Source: Bryoerythrophyllum caledonicum (lineage: Eukaryota > Streptophyta > Bryopsida > Pottiales > Pottiaceae). From it: a stretch of DNA of 64,000 nucleotides. Shown one piece after another: positions 33,913-45,545 of the stretch. The DNA lies in assembly GCA_963971425.1 (NCBI GenBank), contig OZ020521.1, positions 3,040,501-3,104,500 of the forward strand. The letters are read 5' to 3'. Each line of letters begins with the position of its first letter. The first letter of the stretch is position 1. The position numbers were made by a program, and so were the translations under genes. Below the pieces are notes generated by a model. That model worked only from the letters and a program-made list of their open reading frames with translations, was not told where the DNA came from and did not search any database.

Positions 33913-36180
33913 ACGCAGGAGCTATTTTTTTTTTAAAAAATTCTGAGAAGTGAAGAGTTTGCCTTGCCACTAGGCCACTTGACCACAACAACCGGATCCC
34001 TTTATTTCATGTAGATGGATGTCGTGGAGGGTGGACATGGGCAGGTCTCTATTTGTTGGCTTTTTTTCCCATGGTCCATAAGTTTTTTTTGGAATTTTTT
34101 TGGTCAAATTTGGGGCCTACGGCTTGAATTTATCCTTGAAGGACACACCTTGCTCCAAATAGCCCCCCCTCCAACATGAAAATAGGGGCCATGTTCTGTC
34201 CACACCCCCTTCCCATACCATCCGTCTACATGGTTTAGAGAGAGCCACAACATCCTTCATGCATTCATCTTCATCTGTCCACATTCGCCCGCCACCTAGT
34301 CGTTGATTGCACTTTCCGGATTTACTTTTGGCCAGCTGAATTGAATCTCGCCGTGTTCGAACAGCCATGTAACCAAACCCGGTCGCCCCGTCATCCTTAA
34401 AGGATCAACCAAGTGACTTCTATCATGACAAAGCAAGTTAAGTTTGTACATTCATGTATTCAAGCACTGCAATTTGTAGCACCGGCATGTTAAATCCAGC
34501 TAGGGACAAGGGACTGTTTCACACAAATAGCTTAAATTATCAGCATGATTTGTGCATGGAAGAGGACATTACTGTGTTTATAAGCAAAGTAATCATTTAA
34601 TCTGAAATGGACTTTAGGCAGGAAAGATGTACCGTACCGCAAGGTGCCAAATAATTATTTATTTATTAAAATAGAACACAAAGCTTGTCAAAGTCCTACA
34701 GTAGACTATTCTTCACATCCTGTTTTTCACCAAGTTTAAAAAGTGATGTTTTAAAATAAATAAAAAAGAAATGTGTAGCTATTTTTACAAATATTTTCCG
34801 CCAAATCAGACCCTTGGGGTATGGGTACTCACACCATGCCCATCAGACCGACAAGAAGTTGCTATCAGACCTGTGGCTTAAAGATGGAATTCACCTGCAT
34901 CAGAATATGGTTGCACTTGTAGAAGTGGGGCTGCTTTTGACACTCTAAATCTGACACCTTCGGGTGAAGTGTTGAAAACTTGAGAATAGTATAAAGTTGT
35001 CAAATTTAGAGTGCTAAAAATAGACCCATTTGTACCATGATTGAACGGGTGATTGAATGGCTACATTTGTAGTTTCACATTGCCAATTATACTATCTCAA
35101 TTTTTCTCTAGTCATATCATAAACTGAACATGTCCTATTGCATCAACATTATAGAATTTGCTTCAAATACAAAAGTGATATGAACTCCACAAAATCCATA
35201 TCTATGATATAACATGAAAAAAAAAGGTTATCATTTCATGAATTGGATAAGTTTTTCATATCATAAATCTATAGATTTGAAACTGTTTCAATTGCAGGTT
35301 GAATTTCCATTTACAATTTTTTTAACGCAAAGTGCCAATTGAACGGTGATGCTTTTCCATAGAGTTGGATGGCATGGCATGTTCTTGTTTGCTTGCTCTA
35401 CACAGCATCGTAATTGGAAGAGTGGGCCTTTGGATGTGAGAATGGGCAGCAAACAGAGCTTTTGACTGTTTCGTTTGGGATCTGAAAATAACGCAGGGGG
35501 GCATGATGTGGATAGTGTGCCCCACACCTTAAATCACAGTCAGGATGAGGACTGCTTGTCCGCTCTTGATTATAAAAACATGATGCCTTTGGTTGTGGAA
35601 TGCGGGAGAGGACTTCACATCATGATGAGTGTTGTACGCATCCTAGAAGTTGGAGCAAAATTTTGGGTACTGCTTGCATGTCGTTGTACATTCTCGGAAA
35701 GTTCTACGTGAAATACCGTATCGAGGGTGAGGACACATACATCCACAAGTTTTAGCTAAAATTATGATTGTGAAGTTGTGAACTTAAGATATGGATCAAA
35801 GTTATACAAGTGAAATTGCAGAAAAGAAAAGTACTCTAGGTAACAAGTTGGTCAAATTTATTGGCACTAGTAAAATGCCAATACACATCTGCAATGAGCC
35901 CACATACAAGGTTCAAAATTAGAGTTGTTCTTTCAAAATTATAGCTTCTTGTCTCCCTACCAGTCCCGGAACCGATACCCGCACCGGACTGATACCCGGA
36001 GAGAAGACCTCAAGATTGATATCGTTACTGAAGACCGCAAGATTAATACCCGCGAACCCCCGGTGAAACCAAAAGCCGACACTGAACGCAAAACCGACAG
36101 TTATCTCCCCATCTCGTAGATTGACACACCGACTGTTGCTTTTAGGCATAGTGACGGAATTTGGTGGGAATCCAGTATAG
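33913..36180. other. intergenic DNA
   Basis: Frames such as minus 34368-34117 and plus 35475-35711 have no recognisable motif or exon context. No gene is supported. The last 250 bp, with GATACCCG-type short repeats, lead into the promoter of the next gene. Confidence 0.45.
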
Positions 36181-36501
36181 GTTTAGGGTTTAAGGTTTCA
36201 GGCTCAAGAAACTCGAGACTGCAACAACGTCTGCTCTCACACACACTTTCGCACTATTTCGAAGGTGGTGCCATTCTACTTCGCCATCTCCACCAGGTGC
36301 AAACCTCTTCTGCTTATGCTGCACTTCTCCTTATTATTTTCTCCCTGGGTTGGGGTTTCTGGTTTATCGAGCGGGGGTTTTGGTCATGTGGAGTTTTTAG
36401 GGTTTTCTTTTGCTGCGATCTGAGGTTTGGTTTTTTGGTGGAGGGGGAGATCCTGAGTGAATATCTGAGTTTGTTGTAGGTGTGAGTAGCCGTGGGAGGC
36501 A
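36181..36501 (+). promoter_or_regulatory. 5' region of the coiled-coil gene, with telo-box and possible 5' UTR intron
   Basis: GTTTAGGGTTTAAGG at about 36181 contains an inverse AAACCCTAA telo-box. In plants this is frequent near transcription starts of growth-related genes. A GT-AG pair, CACCAG/GTGCAAACC at ~36296 to TTGTTGTAG/GTGTGAG at ~36480, could be a 5' UTR intron ending just before the ATG. Confidence 0.4.
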
Positions 36502-37329
36502 ATGGGTGGCAGCAAGGATATTGCCAGTCTTCTGCAGCCCTTTGAGGAGCGTGCACAGCTTGCGGAGGTAAAATTCTTACACTTTTGACCATCATGAAAT
36601 ATTTTCCTTCAAAAAAATCTTGTGGAAGTGATTGCAGGAAGTTCTCCAGAGGATTACTTGATTCTCTTTTGTTCAAATTGTTGGAGTTCTGTCCTAAGAC
36701 GATCAGATTTGTGTTCTCAGTGCAACCATTTAAAATTCCAATCATTCAATTGTTAAATTATTCTATCCTATATTGGTTTTTATGCATCATACGTCGTGCA
36801 TTTCTTTGAAGTAGAGAGAGTACTCACTTTTGTGCGTGTGTTGCTTTTGCAGGAGCGGCTTGCAAAGCTGGAGTCTGGAGCTCAACTTCCGCAAGGTGTG
36901 TTCAACCTCTAGATCTGGTTGTTTATTTCTCCGCTTTATTTGTTTTGTCACTGATTTTTAAAATTATTTTTATATGTTTGATTATTTTACATGTTTCTAT
37001 TATGTTTTTATATGTTCTAAATATGTTTGTATTATATCTTTATATGTTTTGTCACTGATGTTTTATCGCTTTTTATGCTTTGTCTCTGACAGATTTTTTT
37101 GTTTATTTTTCCTGCAGGTTCATCTGGACAAGACGAGCTTTTGCAGTCTCTGACCGAGTTGCGGAAGAAGTTGGTGGCAGCGAAAGCCGAGCAGGATGCC
37201 GAGAAGAAGAAGCTTATAGATGAGAACAAGAAGTTGCAGTACCAGAATCTTCATTTGAAAAGAGCGGTCAAGGAAGCAGACGACAAGTGCGCTGCAGCTG
37301 AAGCCAAGTCGTTGGCGAAAGCGTCTTGA
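36502..37329 (+). CDS. 106-residue coiled-coil protein, unknown
   Basis: Three exons (36502-36567, 36853-36895, 37118-37329) join in frame to 106 residues. The start is MGGSKDIASLLQPFEERAQL. From about residue 12 to the end the sequence is one charged heptad-like helix rich in Glu, Lys, Leu and Ala (ELRKKLVAAKAEQDAEKKKL; QNLHLKRAVKEADDKCAAAE), ending SLAKAS. No signal peptide, membrane span or enzymatic motif is visible. Good splice signals and an upstream telo-box support a real, expressed small gene. The family is not recognised. A role as a structural or adaptor subunit in a larger complex would be a guess. Confidence 0.75.
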
Positions 37330-37931
37330 ATTCTTTTTTTTCATTTTAACCTCCCTACTTTCTTTCTTTCTAGATGTTCCTCGATCTACATGTTTGTGGG
37401 GAGGTTCATAGAAAATTCATTCTTTATGACGTTGGTACATAGTATAACATTACTCAGTTCAGAAGTTGTAATCTAATGACCAATATCTCTCTTGTCTATC
37501 TCGATTGTTTGACATGTGATACTCATCTCTCTCTCACTTGACCTTTGATCATCTCTGGTTTCCAGCTGCTATTGTATTTTGTAATTTATTTCCTGGACCC
37601 CAAGATTAATTTGATACGTATTATGTTGTTAACCTATGGAGTTTTGCTGCATATTTTACATAATGCATTCGGGTTCTTCATTCAGATCAGCGCTTGCCAC
37701 CCTCTTGGTTGGTATTCTATTTGGTAAGTACATCGACCGGCATATTTACAGTATGTTTGCTGCAGATCTCATCCTTGGACAAGTAGCCCTAAACCCTATA
37801 TCTTTTTCAACGTGGGATTGAACACCACAGAATTTTTGCAGGGCCCACCAGTCTTTTCCTGTGGCAAGGCGCGCATTCTGTGTCTGATTGGACGTGCTCT
37901 TTGAGCATGGCCAACAATCCACTGAAACGCC
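37330..37931. other. 3' UTR and intergenic DNA
   Basis: Presumably the 3' UTR of the coiled-coil gene followed by spacer. No further gene or repeat was recognised. Confidence 0.4.
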
Positions 37932-38165
37932 TTAACCCTTAAATGTCATAAAGTGCCATTGGTGGCCGTAGTATTCTACATGTATAGCGTTGTATTTGAA
38001 CATGATAAGGTTGAGATACTGAAATGACCTCCATATGGAAGATGTGAGTTGAAGAATCTTCAATCCAAAGGTGTAAGTCTTGCTTAACTTTGATACATTT
38101 CATGTATTCTACATAGTAAAATATGTGCCTGTGTACATGGTACCTGACTAACGTTCAAGGGTTAG
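37932..38165 (+). mobile_element. TTAACCC MITE, copy 3
   Basis: A 234 bp copy starts TTAACCCTTAAATGTCATA and ends TAACGTTCAAGGGTTAG. Body blocks are as in copies 1 and 2. It lies ~600 bp downstream of the coiled-coil gene. Confidence 0.85.
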
Positions 38166-38655
38166 ACCACTGTAGTGAGACAGAGAACACTCTACATGTC
38201 CCCCACAAACGCCCTCAAACACTTTTTATAAGTCCCTCCAAACATAGAGATCCACTTTATAAGGAGGCTTTCATAGAGTGTCCTCTTTCTTGCCCTCAGT
38301 GTAACTGTTCACTTGTTCTTGTCTTTCATTGAACTAAAGAGAAGTTGAGAATGGGATTTCAAGGATTAGTGGAGCAAGCACCTGCAACTACCTACGACGG
38401 CCCAAAACTAGCCCCTCTAAAAGCCAAATTTAGGGTCCTCGGATCTGCAACTATTAGGCATGTTCTCCCCCTTTCCAAGTCTCTCATCTTCAATAGAGTT
38501 TTTTGTGAAAGTGCTTCCCGAAGAGGAAAGAGAGGAGATAGAGAGGGTGAAATTTTTTTATGCACCAAAATGGATTGTTAAGAAATATCATACCTCTTTT
38601 TTTTGCACCAAAATAGATTGTTAAGAAATCTCATACTCTCTTCTTCTGCACCAAT
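38166..38655. other. intergenic DNA, start of a dispersed repeat
   Basis: From about 38500 the sequence (GAAGAGGAAAGAGAGGAG, then two ATTGTTAAGAAAT units and CTGCACCAATG) belongs to the dispersed family at 22830-23600 and 46880-47135. The family is interrupted at 38656 by the element that follows. Confidence 0.45.
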
Positions 38656-38656
38656 G

Positions 38657-39583
38657 AGGGCCGGTTTACATTAGGCCTGGGGTCGGATGGAAGGCTGGCC
38701 GGATTTGCCTTCAATCCGGCCTTCAATCCGGCCCCAATTCTTCCATCCGGCCCCAAGTAATGTAAAGCATCGAGGCCGGATTCTAGGGCCGGATTTCAAA
38801 TTCATCATCTTGGCCCAGGTCAATGTAAAGTATTGGGGTCGGATTCTAGGGCTAAATTTCCAATTTTTAAGTGTCTTAGATTTTCATAAGGCTCAACTAA
38901 AAATTATAGAAGCACATGTGTCAAGCTTTTGTCTTTGTTTCTTTCCCAATTTAAAGAAAAATAGGTTTCATATATTTACTTTATATGTTTTCTTTCCTTA
39001 CTACATTTAAAATAAATTAAAAAATAAGAGTGTTTTTTTCTATTTTCATAATTTTTTTCCCTTTTCTCTTATTTTTGATAGGTCTAAAATGAAAGAGAGT
39101 TTTTTTTTCTGTATATATGCAACTTCTAATTCCTTTTCCTATTTTGACTATTGGAAAAAAAGAGTTTTATTTACTTTCTTTGACCAAATCCCTTTTTCGG
39201 GTGCATATCCAAAAGGAAGGAATATTTTTACTTTTTCAAATAAAAAATAAAAATAAAAATAAAAATAATTTTTTTTTCAAAATAAAAAATAAAAAATATA
39301 TTAATCGACGGTAGAGATTTGAAGGATCCAACGGAGGAACCAAATCCGGCCCTAGATGGGAGTTTGGGCCACCCCAAACCTCGTCCCGATTACTTCCTTG
39401 GGGCCGGAAGGTTTGGGGCCAAAACCATGCCACCTAAGACAACACGTAGGATGAAATGTAGTTCGGGCCGGCCCCAAGTATAAAGCTCTTGGGTTGGATT
39501 TTGAGAGATTGAGAGACCCTATTGGTTGAAACTTGGAGAGTTCCGGCCGACCCTCAATCCAACCCCAAGTATAAACTGGCCCT
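38657..39583. mobile_element. 927 bp TIR element (GGTTTACA type), nested insertion
   Basis: The left end is AGGGCCGGTTTACATTAGG and the right end is its imperfect inverse (...TATAAACTGGCCCT). The flanking CAATG at 38652-38656 and 39584-39588 is a perfect 5 bp duplication. Outside it, a dispersed repeat continues seamlessly (compare 46965-46995), confirming insertion. The interior is non-coding, with AT-rich AAATAAA repeats and repeated GGCCGGA words. The right ~280 bp also occurs at 56865-57141. Confidence 0.85.
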
Positions 39584-39720
39584 CAATGTATGGCAATCAA
39601 TGCTCTTGGGCCCTACCCTTTGCAAGCTAAAGTTCCCTGTAGTACCCCAAGTTCCCAAAAACTGACCGGTGGTTCCCCGCACCTATCCCAAGCCAAATCA
39701 TAACATAAGAGCATGCAGGG
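39584..39720. repeat. dispersed repeat, remainder after nested insertion
   Basis: CAATCAATGCTCTTGGGCCC, TACCCCAAGTTCCCAAAAAC and GGTGGTTCCCC blocks align with 46980-47080 and, inverted, with 23410-23560. Confidence 0.6.
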
Positions 39721-40371
39721 TCACCTCCCTTTACTTTCAGGAAAACTTTAATATAACAATAAACTTATTTCTCTCCTCATGAACGAAGAAAGATTGAGAC
39801 AAAGATATTTTCATTCGTTCTCGAATCTCTGGGAACATGTTCCCGAAGGACGTTCCCATCCGCGGATAGCGTTGCAGGGTCGGAGGAGCTCACACACTCA
39901 CTCCGCCCGCGCACCGACTGCAGATTCCGCCCTCGCCTCGGCAATCGCAAGCTCGCATTCGGCGCAGGAGCCTCGCATTCCGCTCGCCACGCTTCCGCTC
40001 CACTCAGCGAGCCAAGCCTCGCCCCATTTGACCACCAATTGAGGTGGGCACGACTCGTCTCCTCAAATAATCTCTTGTTGGGTAAGAAAGCTCTTGTTGT
40101 TGTCACAGAATCATCTGCTTCAGTATCATGCCCTTTTCAATCGATTTTGATGCCAGACTGAGGAGACATGCTTTGGTTTGGGATGTTGTGTGTTGTGGGA
40201 TTCTTTGGAGAATTGAACGCTCTTTGTGTAAAGTTCTGGAGAGTGGGAAGTTCAAGAACCCTAATTTTGGTCGCGCGTGATACTTTGTGAGTGAGAATTT
40301 GTGATGAGGTTAAGGGACTTATCTGTTGTTTTGGTTTTTGTTGTGGGATAAGCCTGAGAGGTGCTGCTACG
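39721..40371 (+). promoter_or_regulatory. upstream region of plastid RRF
   Basis: No separate gene is visible. The frame entering the RRF first exon is open from an ATG at 40291, giving an alternative start 27 codons upstream of the chosen one at 40372. The extra segment is hydrophobic and Cys-rich, unlike a plastid transit peptide. Confidence 0.4.
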
Positions 40372-42910
40372 ATGTCGCTGTGCGCGACTGTGGCCGTTGG
40401 GCCATGCATGGCGAGGATGAAAGACGCCATGGCTCCCCCCGTGCAATGCAGTTCGTCTACGTGTAAGATGCTTTTTTTTTTTGGTCCTCCATTGTTTGGT
40501 TGCCTCCAGTGCAAATGGCACGGTGTTGATACCAAATTTCATGGTACTTTAGATCTGTGTAGGGCGAAGGCTGTTGGAGGAGGTGTCGCATTGGGCCAGG
40601 TTGCACTCCGGAAGTGTGGAGTTTCGTCTCTCAAAAGCTTGGGCAGGCCGATCAGGTGAACAATCTTTGAGGACATCATCAAGCTCCCTCTTTAGAACAG
40701 GAGTTTTTCATCTACAAGCATCGGACTAAGAGTTTGGTTTGGTGAATCAGGTCACCTATCATCAGGGGAGCTACAACTGAAGATGTGGAGGCAGAGAAGG
40801 AGATCATTGAGATGGATGCTGTACGTTCAAGCTTAACCCTTAAACGTCAGTCGGGAACCGTATTCACAGGCACATATTTTACTCTGTAGAATAATAATAA
40901 AAATGTATTAAAGTTTAGCAAGCACCTCACGCCTTTGGATTGAAGATTTGTCAACTAACATCTTTCATTTGGAGGTCATTTCAATCAATCGCAACCTTCT
41001 CATGCTCACATACGACACCATACATGTAGAATACCGTGGGCACCTTCTGACGTTTGAGGGGTAAATGTTGCAAGATGGTCTTGTTGCCTGTTAAAAAGAT
41101 GGAAAGGCTGAGAAATCGTTTCAAGCTTCATGTGATTGACCCTGCAGATGGAGAGGATGGAGAAAGCTTTGGAAGCCACCAAGTCAACCTTCAACACCGT
41201 GCGAACCGGTCGAGCTAGTCCTAATTTGTTAGACCGTGTGCAGGTGAGTTTTTTCGGAACATTGGGAGTATCTAGGGGTTGTGGAGTGCGCTCCTTCTCA
41301 TATGTGTGCTTCTCTGGATGTCAAGGTGGAGTACTACGGCACCAACGTTATCCTCAAGAGTATTGCGCAAATTAGCACTCCAGATGGTAGCACGATCCTC
41401 ATCACGCCTTTTGACAAGTCGAGGTGAGTTTGCAAACACTTTCCACTTGTTGTTTGCTTTAGTTTTTCTCTGATGGTGCTGATCCTGTGTGTTGATTCAG
41501 TTTAACCTCAGTAGAGAAAGCCCTTGTGAAGTCGGATGTTGGTATCACGCCAAACAACGACGGAAACGTTATTCGCCTTAATGTTCCTCAGCTCACGGCT
41601 GATAGAAGAAAGGTACATTGTATTGATTATCCATAAATAAGTTGAGTGGATTCAATGACATTGTTATGGAGGATGTAACCCTGGTGGCTGTTTGCATACC
41701 AGGAACTTCTGAAGTTGGTATCTAAGCTCACTGAAGATGGCAAGGTATTGATTTTCTTTACCATATAGAGGGATGTCAGCTTCGGGTATGTCAAGAGATT
41801 ATATTAGTGAACGTTCCATTGATTTTCTGATCATGGTTAGAATCGTTGTGTATCAGGTGGCCATCCGGAACGTGAGGAGAGATGCTATCAAGTCATATGA
41901 AAAACTTGAAAAGGTCACTGCTGCTTCTTCTCCCGACCTTGAAGCTTGTTTATGAAAGCATCCAGCTAATTCATTTGAAGGAATCGTCCTTGAAATTTTG
42001 TGATTCTGATTACTAGCTCTTTGAGTATCGGCATCAATCTAAAACCTGCTGGACTCTACTGAGAATCTTCGTTTACATGACAGGAGAAAAAGCTCTCAGA
42101 GGACAATGTGAAGGATTTATCTAATGATATTCAGGTGAGTCTAGCATCTATTTCTCCTGTATGAATCTAAAGATTCTCGAATGTCAGTAGACTCTGTAAA
42201 GTCAATAAGATACCGGCCTTTCGATTTACGGTACTCCTCTTTCCTCATTCTTAATAGCTATTAGATGTGGAAGAGCTTGGTGGTCTCGAAAGTCAAGTTA
42301 GAATCAGTTATAGCCACCTTTGAGAAGGAAGGAGAGGTCATGAGTCTTAGCCGCCTATTTTCCTCTTTGAGCTGGCTAGAGATATCTGGAGCTACACAGG
42401 GCTGCTTTTAACCATCTAAAATGAGAAAAGAGGCCAAAACTCTTGGTATCGTCGCCTGACTCTACAATCGATTCTAATATATCTGACGCTTCCGGTGAGC
42501 TCACATATTGTCGTGACTTGTGCTGTGCAGAAAATGACTGATGACTACATTAAGAAGATCGACACTCTCTTCAAGCAGAAAGAGAAGGTGAGCTTGTGCT
42601 TTTCAGTCATCAAATGAAACCATGAGCAGAAACCAACTCAAACAATGAGCAGAGGAATATTGATTTAACGTCACTAAAAACAATTAAAATCTAAACTTAA
42701 TAGGAAATTAATGGCTTCAATAATAAACACTTTGGTGTCGGAATTTGATGCCCATGTCGTAGTTCTTCTTTTAAAGATTTGGTTATAACATTCACGTGGA
42801 TATGATCATGACTAATTTGATCATAGGCTTTCGTTGAGAGAAAGCGGACAAAGTATCATTCATATATTGGTACATGTTTTGCTTATTTACAGGAGCTGCA
42901 GACGGTCTGA
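40372..42910 (+). CDS. ribosome recycling factor, plastid-targeted
   Basis: Ten exons: 40372-40655, 40751-40820, 41148-41243, 41326-41423, 41501-41612, 41703-41744, 41857-41913, 42084-42134, 42531-42587 and 42893-42910. They join in frame to 294 residues. The first ~95 residues are Ser/Ala/Cys/Lys-rich without homology, as for an organellar transit peptide. From ~residue 115 the bacterial-type RRF domain runs to the end: [78 protein letters not shown] and [21 protein letters not shown] splits post-termination ribosomes with EF-G. A plastid rather than mitochondrial location is inferred from the presequence. Intron 2 contains a 233 bp TTAACCC MITE, and intron 8 a fragment repeated at 46103-46215. 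The start could be 40291. Confidence 0.93.
40833..41065 (-). mobile_element. TTAACCC MITE, copy 4 (RRF intron 2)
   Basis: A 233 bp copy in inverse orientation. The low-coordinate end is TTAACCCTTAAACGTCAG and the high-coordinate end is TGACGTTTGAGGGGTAAA, an almost perfect inverted pair of ~17 bp. It lies between exons 2 and 3 of RRF, 13 bp after the donor. Confidence 0.88.
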
Positions 42911-44095
42911 GCGCAAAATTGGGGGCGTGGGTGTAATTCTTCTCTTCCAGGCTTTGGAGTCACATTTTGATGTAGAAAAGATTTAACTGGAGGTGCTTGG
43001 TCATGTACACCATCTTGTAGTAATTTGAACTTAGGATGAGTATCTGTTATCTTGGAAGGGTTGTAAGAGTGACTTGTTGATGCCACCTTTAATAGGTGGT
43101 AAAAAGACTTTGTATCTGAGGCACATCAGTCAAATTTTCTTTGGCAAAGCATGTTTTCTGAGTGGGCAAGATTGATGATATTGCATCTGTCATGGACGAT
43201 GTGAGGGAAATCCCACCTCAATCAATGTGTTGTGAAAAAAGTGATGAAAAAAGTGATGAAAAAAGTGCACTTTATTCACAACACACAAGCACCTTTTTCA
43301 TCACTGTTATCTTGGAAGGGTTGTTAGAGTAACTGTGTTGGGGTAAACCTAATAAAGTGATGGAAAAAGTGAACTACAACTTGTGAACTACAACTTCTAA
43401 ATATTAGTATTGAATGTTTAAAAATAGTACGCTTTCATTTTATATCTCAATTCTTAGCTTTTGAGTACAATTGATGTGCATGAAATAGTGTTGAGCATAT
43501 TCCTCCCTTTCCCACATAATTTCACATTGTTTGAAGTCAAAAACCATTTTTTTAATTCCTTGCCCGACAATGTTTGGCAAATTGTGAAAATCTTTGACCT
43601 AGGATAAAATGCATTTTTTTAATAATGACAAGACATGTTTTTTTGACGATATGAAAGGAAATATTATTACTTGCTAGTGTTGAAAATCTAGAATTCACTA
43701 GAGTGACCTAGAAATTTTTGAGTTGCTCACACTCAACAATTTTTTTTAAGATGGCATAACTTTTTTTCTTTAAGTCCAATGAGAGAAAAAAATAATACTC
43801 CCACGTACCTCTTGTTTTCTTGCATCTCTATACAAAATTTCAAAAACTGCAAATTTGAATTCCAACCATGGGAACCTGCCCGAGATTTGCAAAAGCCCAC
43901 ATCGAGACTTTTTCCATTTTGGGGTTAAAAGGTCTGAGAAGCCACACTTGGGTTGCAACATGATGTTTTCTATGTATTTGACATACAAGGTGTAAGAATT
44001 GATGTATACAATAATTATAAGAGTTTGTATCTGTGTTGAGCCCAATCCAATGACACACAACAATTCTAATTTAGATCAATATTGCACCTACTACA
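42911..44095. other. RRF 3' region with a local duplication, and a TTAACCC-family fragment
   Basis: GTTATCTTGGAAGGGTTGT recurs at ~43048 and ~43307. Between them lie GTGATGAAAAAA tandem units and an inverted pair (TGTGTTGTGAA...TTCACAACACACA) that can form a hairpin. From ~43490 to 43760 the sequence aligns with the right half of the ~950 bp repeat (R1 ~11590-11790; GACAATGTTTGGCAAATTG), a truncated copy. No gene is visible. Confidence 0.5.
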
Positions 44096-44316
44096 TGCTT
44101 GAGAAGTTGCAAAATGGTCATGTATTCCACATGTATGGTGCCTTATTTGAGCATGCTAAGGTTCAAATATTGAAATGACCACAAAATAAATGATGTTAGT
44201 TGAAGAATCTTGAATTGAAAGGTGCATGTCTTGCTAAATTTTAATACATTTTTTGTATGTTAAGAGTAAAATATGTGACTTTTATATATGGTCCTCTACT
44301 GACGTGGAAGGGCTAA
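44096..44316 (+). mobile_element. TTAACCC MITE, copy 5, diverged
   Basis: The body is recognisable (GCATGCTAAGGTTCAAATAT, TGAAATGACCACAAAATAAA, CTTGAATTGAAAGGTGCATG) with a good right end, CTGACGTGGAAGGGCTAAA. The left end is decayed. It is the oldest of the five copies in the window. Confidence 0.7.
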
Positions 44317-45411
44317 AGTAGGCCCACAAGTCTCATTGAATTCAGCGACAGAAGAAGTCTTTTTTGGATCGTGTACACCAAGACAACATTAATCTTATCC
44401 CTTGCAAAGTGAAACTTGATAACATGCACTTTTCTTTTCTATTTTACTGCACAACCATTATAGTAAGATCATTTAAGGAACTTGTAGAAATTTGTCTAAA
44501 CAATAAGCACAAAGAAAAATTAGTCAGACTTGGTGCCTATAATTTTGTCGAAGAAATTAATATAGCCAAAGGACTGCAATATTATTGAATTCTATAACAT
44601 TCTAAAAGCGGGAGTGGTGGCCATATATAAAATTCTAAAACTATACCAAGAGATTACACACATGAACATGAACACATATTTACTTATTGTCTCTCTACAT
44701 TATACCTACTGAACCCACAAATAAAACATCCAATAGTACATCATAGTCACCCAAACAATGCCATCCTATCCTCGATTGTAAAGATGCTATTAAAATAAAG
44801 ACATACCACCACTTGATACAAAATTAAAACAAATGTCAACATTAAAGGAAATGAACAAGGAGATAACTAGCAAAGAAAAAAGAAACCATGCTCACAAAAT
44901 ATAATCCATCCCACGAACATGCACATGCCATGCCATACCACTTTCAAAAAGAGTGGCCATACCAAACTTTTCATTGACTTTTGGAGCAACTTTACAATTA
45001 TGTAAAAGTTTTTAAAAAAATACATTTTATTCCTTCCAAGATAATATATGCAAAAAAATATTTTTTGGAAATGAATGTTATTCACTTATCACATGCCTTA
45101 TCTATCACCCTTTACAACACGACACATTGCTACATGTACTCTTAAATGTAGACAACACCATATACACAACTCAATCATCCATCAACATTATTAACCAATG
45201 TGGAAAATGTACAAATTATCATTCTCCTTGAACAACTCCGGATGTTATACCCTCATGAATGTATAAACGTTTTTTGATAATTCACAAGAAAACACACCAA
45301 ATGGGCTACTATTATAGCCTAGGATCACCTTTGGCACCTCCATGGTTATAGTTTAGATGGAAGTCTTTCCCTTGCTCCATCCCCTTCTGCTCAATTTGGG
45401 ATCTCAACTAC
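44317..45411. other. intergenic DNA
   Basis: AT-rich. The frame at 44364-44588 has no recognisable motif. No gene is supported. Confidence 0.4.
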
Positions 45412-45545
45412 AAAGAAGAAGAAAAACTCCGGTCCTCAAAGGGGGCCGGAGTGAATAAAGTGTCTAATTGTTCCACCACTAAATCCATGTCCACTAGACA
45501 TAGGTTTAGTAGTATGGAACTACTTCCCCCTCTTGACGATAGACT
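45412..45545 (-). mobile_element. SINE 3' fragment with GAA/TTC tail
   Basis: The minus strand reads the family 3' end: ACACTTTATTCACTCCGGCC, GAGGACCGGAG, then a short TTC-type tail. The upstream part also matches 5808-5900 (TAGTGGTGGAAC). The tRNA-like head is missing, so the copy is truncated. Confidence 0.7.

Noticed and set aside
34117-34368. 83-codon minus-strand frame with Trp/Cys-rich sequence
   Set aside because: There is no recognisable domain, splice context or neighbouring exons. It is compatible with chance.
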